DNA of 5,866 bases, taken from the NCBI GenBank assembly GCA_023416335.1, contig JAEZHY010000065.1:1-5866 (forward strand). The letters are read 5' to 3'. Positions 1-5,365 of this stretch are shown piece by piece. How positions within the stretch are numbered: the stretch's first letter is position 1; each line of letters opens with the position of its first letter. This stretch comes from Pseudomonadota bacterium. Lineage in GTDB: Bacteria > Desulfobacterota > Syntrophobacteria > Syntrophobacterales > Syntrophobacteraceae. Made by a program: the position numbers and the translations under genes. The notes beneath the pieces are model-generated. The model searched no databases and was not told where the DNA came from. It saw only the letters and a list, made by a program, of their open reading frames with translations.

Positions 1-90
1 ATACTCTGTATTGCGATGATCCTGGCCTCCGGCTGCCTGGCGCTTTATCTGCGGCGAAGGAAAGCGGAGACGGCGAGAAGTGAGCAGTGA
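1..90 (+). CDS. 3' end of a membrane protein gene (partial)
   Basis: Frame 1 is open from the window edge to a TGA at 88-90 and gives 29 residues: a hydrophobic stretch (ILCIAMILASGCLALYL) followed at once by the basic run RRRK and a short polar tail. This is what the last transmembrane helix and cytoplasmic end of a membrane protein look like. Frame 2 stops early; frame 3 stays open to a TGA at 79-81 but lacks the membrane-helix pattern. The stop codon and last residues (SEQ) lie inside the GTGAGCA array that begins at 80, so the array has set the C-terminus. The family cannot be told from this fragment. Confidence 0.5.
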   Translation: MLCIAMILASGCLALYLRRRKAETARSEQ

Positions 91-121
91 GCAGTGAGCA
101 GTGAGCAGTGAGCAGTGAGCA
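80..121 (+). repeat. Heptamer tandem array 1, (GTGAGCA)x6
   Basis: Six perfect, uninterrupted copies of GTGAGCA, followed by GAAAA. A 7-bp period with a TGA in the unit places a stop in all three forward frames within 21 bp, while the reverse strand (TGCTCAC) is open in all frames. The array begins within the last codons of the upstream gene and supplies its stop. It belongs to the same family as the array at 4632-4701 and has the same orientation. It resembles short tandemly repeated heptamers scattered in some bacterial genomes. It is not a CRISPR: there are no spacers. Confidence 0.95.
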
Positions 122-236
122 GAAAAAGCCTGTGCTGTGCCCCGTATACTTGCAAGTGAAACTGAACGGATGCTGGAAATCGCCGGTGGGCCCCGGACAA
201 TTTAGTGCTGCGGCCTTGTTTTCCAGCCTTCGGCTG

Positions 237-265
237 ATGACTATTCGCCTCTCAGAACATACAAT
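237..265 (+). promoter_or_regulatory. Candidate sigma-70 promoter for the rhomboid gene
   Basis: The -35-like hexamer ATGACT (237-242, 4 of 6 matches to TTGACA) is separated by 17 bp from TACAAT (260-265, 5 of 6 matches to TATAAT). This would start transcription near 272 and give a leader of about 40 nt before the ATG at 314. A small hairpin, CAGCC-TTC-GGCTG (224-236), lies just upstream without a T-run, so it is not a convincing terminator. This is pattern matching only. Confidence 0.35.
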
Positions 266-313
266 TGTTCAACATTCCTTAAGGGATGAAAATATCGGCT
301 CCAGGGAGCATAA

Positions 314-1156
314 ATGAACCAGGAAATACGATCGACCCTTTGCCCTAATTGCAGAAGACTCGTCAGCACCGACGGGTCCCCCTGCCCCTACTGCGGATTG
401 CCGAATCCCGGCTCGCGGTGGCGAAACAACTTCTTCACGCAGGGTGTGCTGGGCGGCGAAAACCTGACGCGGTCCATCATCTTCGTCTGCGTGGGGATGT
501 TCGTCTTTTCCCTTCTGCTGAATCCATCATCGACCCGCTTTTCGATGAACCCTCTCAGTTTTCTGTCTCCCGGCAGCAGAAGCCTCATACTGCTCGGAGC
601 AACCGGAACCCTCCCAATCGGCGACCTGCATCGGTGGTGGACGCTTCTGACGGCCAACTACCTGCATGGGAGCATTCTACACATTCTTTTCAATATGATG
701 GCCTTTCGCCAGATTGCCCCCCTGGTCATCCAGGAATATGGCGCTTACAGGACGTTTTCGATTTTCACGTTGAGTGGAGTCGGTGGATACCTGGTGTCCT
801 ACCTCGCCGGGATTTCGTTGACTCTGGGAGCTTCCGCGGCAATCTGCGGCCTTATCGGGGCTGCGCTTTATTACGGGAAGAGTCGCGGAGGATTTTTCGG
901 CCAGATGGTATATCAACAGCTTAGCGGCTGGGTCATTGGACTTTTTCTTTTCGGCTTCCTGTTCCCGGGGATCGATAACTGGGCGCATGGAGGCGGGCTG
1001 GCCTTCGGCGTCATTACGGGGTTTCTTCTCGGCTACCAGGAACGGACTCCCGAGACGTTTTTCCACAAAATTGTTGCGGCCATATGCCTTGTCGCCACGC
1101 TGGGAGCACTCGCTCTGGCCGTGATTTCGGCCCTTCTTATTTCTTTTCGCTTCTGA
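314..1156 (+). CDS. Rhomboid family intramembrane serine protease with N-terminal zinc ribbon
   Basis: 280 residues. Rhomboid proteases cut substrate transmembrane helices inside the membrane using a Ser-His dyad. All diagnostic motifs are present: WW-TLLTANYLHGSILHILFN (HxxxxHxxxN with H118, H123, N127), the catalytic GASA (Ser174) in the fourth core helix, and AHGGG (His225) in the sixth. About seven hydrophobic segments are visible, the last after the catalytic His (about 253-276). Residues 10-27 form a CPxC...CPYC pair (Cys10, 13, 24, 27), a cytoplasmic zinc-ribbon module seen in some bacterial rhomboids. The start at 314 is supported by AGGGAG at 303-308 with 5-nt spacing. The gene stands alone on this strand, and its last 20 bp overlap the convergent S41 peptidase gene. 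Substrate unknown. Family assignment is firm. Confidence 0.93.
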   Translation: MNQEIRSTLCPNCRRLVSTDGSPCPYCGLPNPGSRWRNNFFTQGVLGGENLTRSIIFVCVGMFVFSLLLNPSSTRFSMNPLSFLSPGSRSLILLGATGTLPIGDLHRWWTLLTANYLHGSILHILFNMMAFRQIAPLVIQEYGAYRTFSIFTLSGVGGYLVSYLAGISLTLGASAAICGLIGAALYYGKSRGGFFGQMVYQQLSGWVIGLFLFGFLFPGIDNWAHGGGLAFGVITGFLLGYQERTPETFFHKIVAAICLVATLGALALAVISALLISFRF

Positions 1157-2429
1157 CCGGCGAGGGCTCGACTGCATCGACATTCTGAAGCAGATCGACA
1201 GCCTTCAGAATTTGCACATCCCCGCTTTCGCGGAATTGGGCCTCGCTCATTCCTTTTATTTTCTCCGGGTAGAGCGGAGTAACACCGGCCGGCAGGGGGA
1301 CTGCCGTGTCGGGCACAATGCCCTGGTGCCATATTACGCGGCCCGCAGGCGTGAGCCATTCGGCAATCGCCAGGAGTATGGCGGAACCGTCCGAGAGGCG
1401 GAACGTCTGCAGGACCGTACCGGTACCGAAGGTTTTTTCCCCGACCAGTGAAGCCCTGTGGGCATCCTGCAGTGCGCCGGATACGATTTCCGAGGCACTG
1501 GCCGATCCGGCATTTATCAGGACAATCAAGCGTATGTCGGTCGTCCGGCCGTCGGGTCTGACCGGCACCTCCGTGATTTCGCCTTTGCTGTTCTTCACCA
1601 GTGCAACCGCACCGCTTTTGAGAAACTGGCTAACCGTATCGACCGCTTCGTCGAATACACCTCCGGGATTGTCGCGCAGATCCAGCAGCATTCCACTAAA
1701 TCCCGCCTGCCTGACCTTTCCCAGTATATCGCGGAGTTCACCGGCCACGCCCTGGCTGAACCCGGCAATGCGCACGTCCGCCAGATTGGTGCCCGGAATG
1801 TGCACCCATGTCACATTGTGAACGGTTATCACGGCCCGCACCAGGGTCACCTCCCGGGTCTGCTCCGATTTTGGACTGAGGACGGTCAGGGTCACCTTCG
1901 TTCCGGGTTTCCCCGTAATCTTCACGACGGCCTGGTCCAGGGACAGGGAACTGATTTCTTCGCCGTTCACTTTCATGATGATATCGCCGGATTGCAGGCC
2001 CGCCTTTTGAGCGGGCGACCCCTCAAGAGGCGCCAGGATGACGACATGGCCGTCTTTCATTCGTACCTGGGCGCCTATGCCGCTGAAGTTGCCCTCCACG
2101 TAGTTGCGTTCGAGCTTGAGCATATCAGGCGTTAGGAAGGTGCTGTGCCCTGTATCGCCCAGGGCGTCCACCATCCCCCCTATTGCTCCATGAGTGAGTT
2201 TTCGCGGCTGGGCCGCCTGGTGATCGACAAATTCCTTTGAAATGATATTCCATGCTTCGGCGATGAGCTTGAAATCGGGCTCCGCTGCCGGTTGTATGTT
2301 GCTGAGGGGCACGAAACGCGCCAATATGAGCCGATCCAGAATAACACCGCCCGCAACCGCTCCCCACAGGGCCACAAAAATCAGGGCAACCGAACCTATT
2401 ATTTTGAAAAAGCCGAACTCGTGCCTCAT
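1137..2429 (-). CDS. S41 family (C-terminal processing) peptidase, PDZ-containing, non-canonical dyad
   Basis: 430 residues from ATG at 2429. The frame also offers GTG at 2432 and TTG at 2435, but GGGG at 2436-2439 sits 6 nt from the ATG. In order: one N-terminal membrane anchor (about 8-30), helical region, PDZ domain (about 111-185, with SGIGAQV, GSPAQKAGLQSGDIIMKVNG), and the S41 core (about 215-385) with LDLRDNPGG (249-257) and GSASASEIVSGALQD. Ser311 is the expected nucleophile. In E. coli Prc and plant CtpA the general-base Lys lies 25 residues later in FGKG; here that position is Thr336 (FGTG), with a Lys four residues earlier (Lys332). Such proteins cleave C-terminal tails of periplasmic or membrane proteins. 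The gene is convergent with the rhomboid gene and divergent from the stress operon. Family assignment is firm; activity is unproven. Confidence 0.92.
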   Translation of the reverse strand: MRHEFGFFKIIGSVALIFVALWGAVAGGVILDRLILARFVPLSNIQPAAEPDFKLIAEAWNIISKEFVDHQAAQPRKLTHGAIGGMVDALGDTGHSTFLTPDMLKLERNYVEGNFSGIGAQVRMKDGHVVILAPLEGSPAQKAGLQSGDIIMKVNGEEISSLSLDQAVVKITGKPGTKVTLTVLSPKSEQTREVTLVRAVITVHNVTWVHIPGTNLADVRIAGFSQGVAGELRDILGKVRQAGFSGMLLDLRDNPGGVFDEAVDTVSQFLKSGAVALVKNSKGEITEVPVRPDGRTTDIRLIVLINAGSASASEIVSGALQDAHRASLVGEKTFGTGTVLQTFRLSDGSAILLAIAEWLTPAGRVIWHQGIVPDTAVPLPAGVTPLYPEKIKGMSEAQFRESGDVQILKAVDLLQNVDAVEPSPVRSEKK

Positions 2430-2475
2430 CACCAACCCCGCGGGAAAACAATGTCAAATTGGATTTCTGCTTCGA

Positions 2476-2485
2476 TTGTGCACAA
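2476..2485. promoter_or_regulatory. 10-bp perfect palindrome in the divergent intergenic region
   Basis: TTGTGCACAA reads the same on both strands and lies about 47 bp upstream of the S41 start, between the two divergent transcription units. A dimeric regulator could bind here, but a single 10-bp palindrome can occur by chance. A perfect TTGACA hexamer on the minus strand (2452-2457) lies nearer the S41 gene but has no matching -10 at 16-18 bp, so I do not call a promoter from it. Confidence 0.15.
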
Positions 2486-2604
2486 ATTAAGAGCTGAATG
2501 CACGATCGAAAAGCCCGCGATCTTTGCAAATACCCAACAATCTGTTCGGGCATTTTGCGGCATCGGACCCGCCGTTACGATAGACTATTTTCTTCGGACA
2601 TGTC

Positions 2605-2630
2605 GTAACTTTCTTATGATGCCCCTCGAC
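2605..2630 (+). promoter_or_regulatory. Candidate ECF-type promoter of the Spy-sigma operon
   Basis: GTAAC (2605-2609) is followed after 17 bp by CGAC (2627-2630). ECF sigma promoters commonly carry an AAC core at -35 and a CG-containing -10 at 16-17 bp. No good sigma-70 pair is visible closer to the start codon at 2696. An operon that contains its own ECF sigma gene is often autoregulated, so the position is sensible. The match is short and unconfirmed. Confidence 0.3.
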
Positions 2631-2695
2631 TATAGTTATGAAGGCCGGAAATGGATCTCCGGTCGACTCAGTCTTCAGATGGCGAAGGGGAGAAA

Positions 2696-3220
2696 ATGGA
2701 AAGAAGAAAAGGGAAGGTACTGGTTGTCTGGTTTTTTTGTGCGCTGCTGGCAGCACTCCCGGCTTTGTGGATTCCTACGAGTTCTTCGGCCGATCCCGGT
2801 TACGCGAACGCGAACGGCAAGCAGCACCACCGAAAGCACGGCGTAATGGCGGGATTGCGTAAACTGAACCTCACGGATGCCCAGAAGCAGGAAATCGCAT
2901 CCATTTTGAAGGACAAACGTGACGAAGCGAAAGCATTGGCAACCCAGATGGCCGATGCACGCAAAAATCTTTTTACGGTTATGAGCAGCCCCGAGTACAA
3001 TGATGCCGCAGTGCGGCAGGCAGCGCAGCAAATCGCTCAGGTACATGAACAGATGATAGTGCTCCGGGCACAGATCTTCCACCAGGTCCACGGCATCCTG
3101 ACCCCCGAACAGCAAACGAAGCTGGCAGCCATGAAGGCTCGCTTCGGAGAGAAGATGCAGGACAGGATCGACCACCGGTTCGACCGCCTGGATAAATGGA
3201 TCGATGCCCACAGCAATTAG
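2696..3220 (+). CDS. Secreted Spy/CpxP-like periplasmic protein
   Basis: 174 residues from the ATG at 2696. An upstream in-frame ATG at 2651 would add 15 polar residues before the signal peptide, whereas AGGGGAG at 2686-2692 fits 2696. Residues 3-32 are a signal peptide (RRKGK, hydrophobic core, cleavage near SSSA/DP). The mature part is helical and carries the two LTxxQ motifs of the family: LNLTDAQ (57-63), very like E. coli Spy, and ILTPEQQ (134-140). A His-rich stretch (QHHRKHG, 43-49) precedes the first motif and could bind metal. Spy/CpxP/ZraP proteins are periplasmic, mostly helical chaperones or stress and metal sensors. The gene is first in the operon and overlaps the sigma gene by 17 bp if the latter starts at 3204. 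Family confident; role as chaperone versus metal binder open. Confidence 0.88.
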   Translation: MERRKGKVLVVWFFCALLAALPALWIPTSSSADPGYANANGKQHHRKHGVMAGLRKLNLTDAQKQEIASILKDKRDEAKALATQMADARKNLFTVMSSPEYNDAAVRQAAQQIAQVHEQMIVLRAQIFHQVHGILTPEQQTKLAAMKARFGEKMQDRIDHRFDRLDKWIDAHSN

Positions 3221-3905
3221 GATCCGGAGACCCCGTTCCCTGGACTATATTGGAATGATTGCCCCCCAACACCCGGCAGATGTTGTGAGAGACGAAGTAA
3301 AAAGCCAGTATTTCGAAGATGGCGCCATCATCCGCCGGGTAGTGGGTGGGGAAGTGAATGCCTTCGAATTGCTCGTGGCCAGATACGGCCCCTTTGTAAA
3401 CGGTGTCGTTGCCCGGCACGTTCCAAGGGACAGAGTGGAAGAGGTCTCCCAGGACGTTTTCATCAGTGCTTACAGCACCCTGGGGACTTATTCGGGCAAG
3501 GGCGGCTTCAAATCCTGGCTGGGCAGAATCGCGGTCCGCCGTTGCTGCGATTTCTGGCGCGAGCGTTCCAGGCAGCAGGAAATGCCGTTCAGCGAGTTCA
3601 CGGACGAGCATGACAGCTGGCTCGAAAGAATGGTGGCGGAGGACTCCTCGAAATCCTTCCGGGACTCTTCCGACCGAAGCGAAGCCCTGGAAGTGCTGGA
3701 TTACGCTCTGGGCAGGTTGTCTCCGGAGAACAGGACCGCCCTGACCCTTGTATACCTGGACGGAATGCCGATAAAGGAAGCGGCCGATATGATGGGTTGG
3801 AATTCCGTCCTGCTCCGCGTGCGAGTGCACCGGGCAAAGGCGCAGTTGCGAAAAATAATAGCCCGGATGCTGGAAATGAAAGAAGACTATGAAAAAAAGA
3901 CGTGA
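3204..3905 (+). CDS. ECF (sigma-70 family group 4) RNA polymerase sigma factor
   Basis: 233 residues if started at 3204. Sigma region 2 spans about 54-121: FELLVARYGPFV, then VEEVSQDVFISAYSTL (the region 2.1/2.2 signature), then FKSWLGRIAVRRCCDFWRER. Region 4 spans about 165-225: LGRLSPENRTALTLVYLDGMPIKEAADMMGW then RVRVHRAKAQLRKII, a helix-turn-helix binding the -35 element. There are no regions 1 or 3, as expected for ECF factors. The start is uncertain: ATG 3204 overlaps the Spy gene by 17 bp with a poor ribosome site; ATG 3255 also lacks one; a GGAG at 3226-3229 points to neither. All options leave the domains intact. The downstream membrane protein gene overlaps by 17 bp, implying translational coupling typical of sigma/anti-sigma pairs. 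Family certain; regulon unknown. Confidence 0.93.
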   Translation: MPTAIRIRRPRSLDYIGMIAPQHPADVVRDEVKSQYFEDGAIIRRVVGGEVNAFELLVARYGPFVNGVVARHVPRDRVEEVSQDVFISAYSTLGTYSGKGGFKSWLGRIAVRRCCDFWRERSRQQEMPFSEFTDEHDSWLERMVAEDSSKSFRDSSDRSEALEVLDYALGRLSPENRTALTLVYLDGMPIKEAADMMGWNSVLLRVRVHRAKAQLRKIIARMLEMKEDYEKKT

Positions 3906-4221
3906 GGAAACGATAGACGCTGTGGAGCGGGCGTTGATAGCCGCCCATCGCGAGCGTGGCATTCCCGAACCGGGTGAGCGATTTGTTCGCGATACCATGT
4001 TTCGCATCCGACGTCTCTGGGGCCATCCAGCGAGGCGACCGGAAAAAGTAGCGGAAACCCGGACAGTTTGGGGATTCGCTGCCGTCGGCAGCTGCCTTGC
4101 GCTCCTTTTCCTCTTCTATTCGTATACCGCGGATTTGTCGGGGATGCAGGACCAGTTCGCCCAACCCTTCGACGACGATTCCCCCTCGATCGTGCTGGCG
4201 GAAACTTTTTCAGCTCTGTGA
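3889..4221 (+). CDS. Single-span membrane protein, putative anti-sigma factor (CnrY-like architecture)
   Basis: 110 residues with a charged N-terminal part (about 1-58), one hydrophobic helix (about 60-79, VWGFAAVGSCLALLFLFYSY) and a short acidic tail of about 30 residues predicted to be outside. This topology, size and the 17-bp overlap with the preceding ECF sigma gene suggest an anti-sigma that holds the sigma at the membrane. The cytoplasmic part has no HxxxCxxC zinc motif, so it is not a ZAS-type anti-sigma; the segment PGERFVRDTMFRIRRLW may be the amphipathic sigma-binding helix. CnrY of Cupriavidus has the same layout (about 95 residues, one span). The function is inferred from context and topology; sequence similarity alone would not identify it. 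Confidence 0.7.
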   Translation: MKKRREETIDAVERALIAAHRERGIPEPGERFVRDTMFRIRRLWGHPARRPEKVAETRTVWGFAAVGSCLALLFLFYSYTADLSGMQDQFAQPFDDDSPSIVLAETFSAL

Positions 4222-4236
4222 TCCGGAGGTACCTCG

Positions 4237-4635
4237 GTGAAAAAATGGACGTTATGGGTCGGCTTGCTGGCCATCTTTCTCTCGGGCGCAGTAGCCGGTT
4301 ACTTTGCGGGTGAGGCCAATTCAAAGCGGGCAATCGTGCGCCTGATTTCAGGACACTCGAAAGGGCGCGATTTTATCGTCCGGAAACTCACCCGAGAACT
4401 GAACCTTTCGGAAACCCAGCGTGAGTACGTTTCGAAGGTGGTTTGCCGCACCTATTCGGAGCTATCCAAAGTCCGGCGGGAACGTCAGCCGGAAATAGAT
4501 AAGATACTTACAGGCGGAATAGCGGAAATCAAACAGCAGCTCGACCCCGCCCAGAAGGAAAAACTGGATGCTCTGTACGAGCATGCCAGGAAGCGCCGGA
4601 TGATGAAGAGTCATAAGCCGGAAGAGTGTGAGTGA
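4237..4635 (+). CDS. Membrane-anchored Spy/CnrX-like periplasmic sensor
   Basis: 132 residues, starting at GTG 4237 with a near-perfect ribosome site GGAGGT (4225-4230, 6-nt spacing). Residues 4-24 form an N-terminal membrane anchor without an obvious cleavage site. The periplasmic part is a helical hairpin with LNLSETQ (55-61) and LDPAQKEKL (102-110), the spaced motifs of the Spy/CpxP/CnrX fold. Possible metal ligands include His40, Cys70, His116, the MM pair (122-123), His126 and Cys131. CnrX-type sensors have the same anchor-plus-hairpin plan and control release of the sigma by a CnrY-type anti-sigma. The gene lies 15 bp after the anti-sigma gene, so it is probably co-transcribed. Its stop codon (4633-4635) lies within the heptamer array that begins at 4632, so the original C-terminus may have been altered. 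Confidence 0.75.
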   Translation: MKKWTLWVGLLAIFLSGAVAGYFAGEANSKRAIVRLISGHSKGRDFIVRKLTRELNLSETQREYVSKVVCRTYSELSKVRRERQPEIDKILTGGIAEIKQQLDPAQKEKLDALYEHARKRRMMKSHKPEECE

Positions 4636-4701
4636 GCAGTGAGCAGTGAGCAGTGAGCAGTGAGCAGTGAGCAGTGAGCAGTGAGCAGTGAGCAGTGAGC
4701 A
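4632..4701 (+). repeat. Heptamer tandem array 2, (GTGAGCA)x10
   Basis: Ten perfect copies of GTGAGCA, followed by GAAAA as in array 1. The unit, orientation and position (starting in the last codons of a + strand gene and supplying its TGA) are the same as for the array at 80-121; only the copy number differs. In the reverse direction the array is open in all frames and encodes a low-complexity CSLLTAH repeat, which creates a spurious minus-strand reading frame. Confidence 0.96.
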
Positions 4702-4949
4702 GAAAATAGCGTGTTGGGCTCCTTGAAGGGGGTCAAGAGTATTTCGTGGAACTTGCAGCCTATTCGGAGGGCGCGGGGGGATGAATACCGCGATGGTAAC
4801 CGTAATCAAGCCCGCCTTTTTATATTATTCCATACTTCCCACCTGAGATATTCATATGAACGGAATCTTCTCCCTCCAAGGCTCTTCAGGATGGCCGGAC
4901 GGTAGGCACGATAAGGCCCAATGTTGTTGCTTAAGAGACTTCATCCGCT
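4702..4949. other. Non-coding stretch, no recognised feature
   Basis: No reading frame here has both a ribosome site and protein-like composition. An AT-rich patch (TTTTTATATTATT, 4817-4829) could serve as a -10 element for transcription of the structured region downstream, but no acceptable -35 hexamer is 16-18 bp upstream. The T-run at 4817-4821 follows CCCGCC without a convincing stem, so I do not call it a terminator for the stress operon. Confidence 0.4.
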
Positions 4950-5213
4950 GGTTCCTCAAGGTCCGCCTTGGGAACCCCGCCCCTGCAGGCCGGGTAGTAT
5001 CCGGTACGTGTTGTGCCGCTCAGGACAACCCTATCGTAGCCTCTGCACTTCGCACTCGGAACCAAACCATGGGTGACACGGGCAACGTGGTTTTGGTTGC
5101 CCGTGCCGCAGGCAAGAGGGACGGTAATTCTAAGCGAAGCCTCTTGTCCTCCGGACCCAGGCAACGATAAGACCTGTTGCCTGGGCCACCCGCCCCCCTA
5201 TTGAGACGGGGGC
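4950..5213 (+). ncRNA. Candidate structured RNA of unknown family (cluster of strong hairpins)
   Basis: Four strong stems lie in 264 bases with no plausible gene. (1) GGTTCC-T-CAAGG / CCTTG-GGAACC (4950-4961 with 4966-4976), 11 bp with one bulge and a TCCG (UNCG-type) loop. (2) CACGGGCAAC / GTTGCCCGTG (5077-5086 with 5096-5105), 10 bp perfect. (3) CCCAGGCAAC / GTTGCCTGGG (5156-5165 with 5176-5185), 10 bp perfect. (4) GCCCCC / GGGGGC (5192-5197 with 5208-5213). Longer-range pairs enclose stem 2: AGGACAA (5022-5028) with TTGTCCT (5144-5150), and CTTCGC (5048-5053) with GCGAAG (5134-5139). I looked for hallmarks of RNase P RNA, tmRNA, SRP RNA, tRNA, 5S and common riboswitches and found none; 6S RNA cannot be excluded because its sequence is poorly conserved. 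The strand is chosen from the UNCG loop and is uncertain. Confidence 0.4.
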
Positions 5214-5365
5214 TGAGAATCCTTTGTGATGGTGGAATGTAAATCAAGTAAACGGTGAGTCGTGTAGGTGGGGGAGCGGAGCGGGGTAAAGCTTCACCGT
5301 GCCCACCGTCCGGCCAATCCGACCGATATGGATGCGGATTAATTGTGAATTCAACACCTTAAAAG
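5214..5365. other. Non-coding stretch with weak inverted repeats
   Basis: No gene is supported. GGTGGG (5267-5272) can pair with CCCACC (5302-5307), and CGGTGA (5253-5258) with TCACCG (5294-5299). The two pairings cross, so they are alternatives or chance. An EcoRI-like GAATTC and other short palindromes are unremarkable. Confidence 0.3.

Noticed and set aside
80..121. CRISPR array
   Set aside because: The unit is 7 bp with no spacers; it is a simple tandem repeat.
233..260. CTGATGA resembling a hammerhead ribozyme core
   Set aside because: The required GAAA and flanking stems are missing.
108..317. 69-residue + strand frame starting in array 1 and overlapping the rhomboid start
   Set aside because: It starts at a GTG that belongs to the heptamer repeat, has no ribosome site and no recognisable composition, and covers the probable rhomboid promoter.
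1458..2135. 225-residue + strand frame opposite the S41 peptidase
   Set aside because: It is antisense to a well-supported gene; the composition is a mirror of the PDZ and core coding, with no ribosome site.
2979..4007. 342-residue minus-strand frame opposite the sigma and Spy genes
   Set aside because: It lies antisense to two genes with clear family motifs, and its product is low-complexity Arg/Ser/Pro-rich with no domain I recognise.
4462..4809. Minus-strand frame encoding CSLLTAH repeats
   Set aside because: It exists only because the reverse complement of the heptamer array has no stops in any frame.
4856..5170. 104-residue + strand frame
   Set aside because: It runs through the hairpin cluster, lacks a good ribosome site and has no protein-like pattern; the inverted repeats explain the sequence better.
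4950..5213. RNase P RNA, tmRNA, SRP RNA or tRNA
   Set aside because: The hallmark segments (GAGGAAAGTCC and ACAGAAA; the tag reading frame and CCA end; GGAAGCAGC; a T-loop) are not present on either strand.
5208..5235. GGGGGCTGAGA resembling the TPP riboswitch (THI box) core
   Set aside because: The partner elements are absent: no GGGGTGC 5' arm and no GAACCTGA/CCAGCG 3' arm, and no thiamin gene follows.
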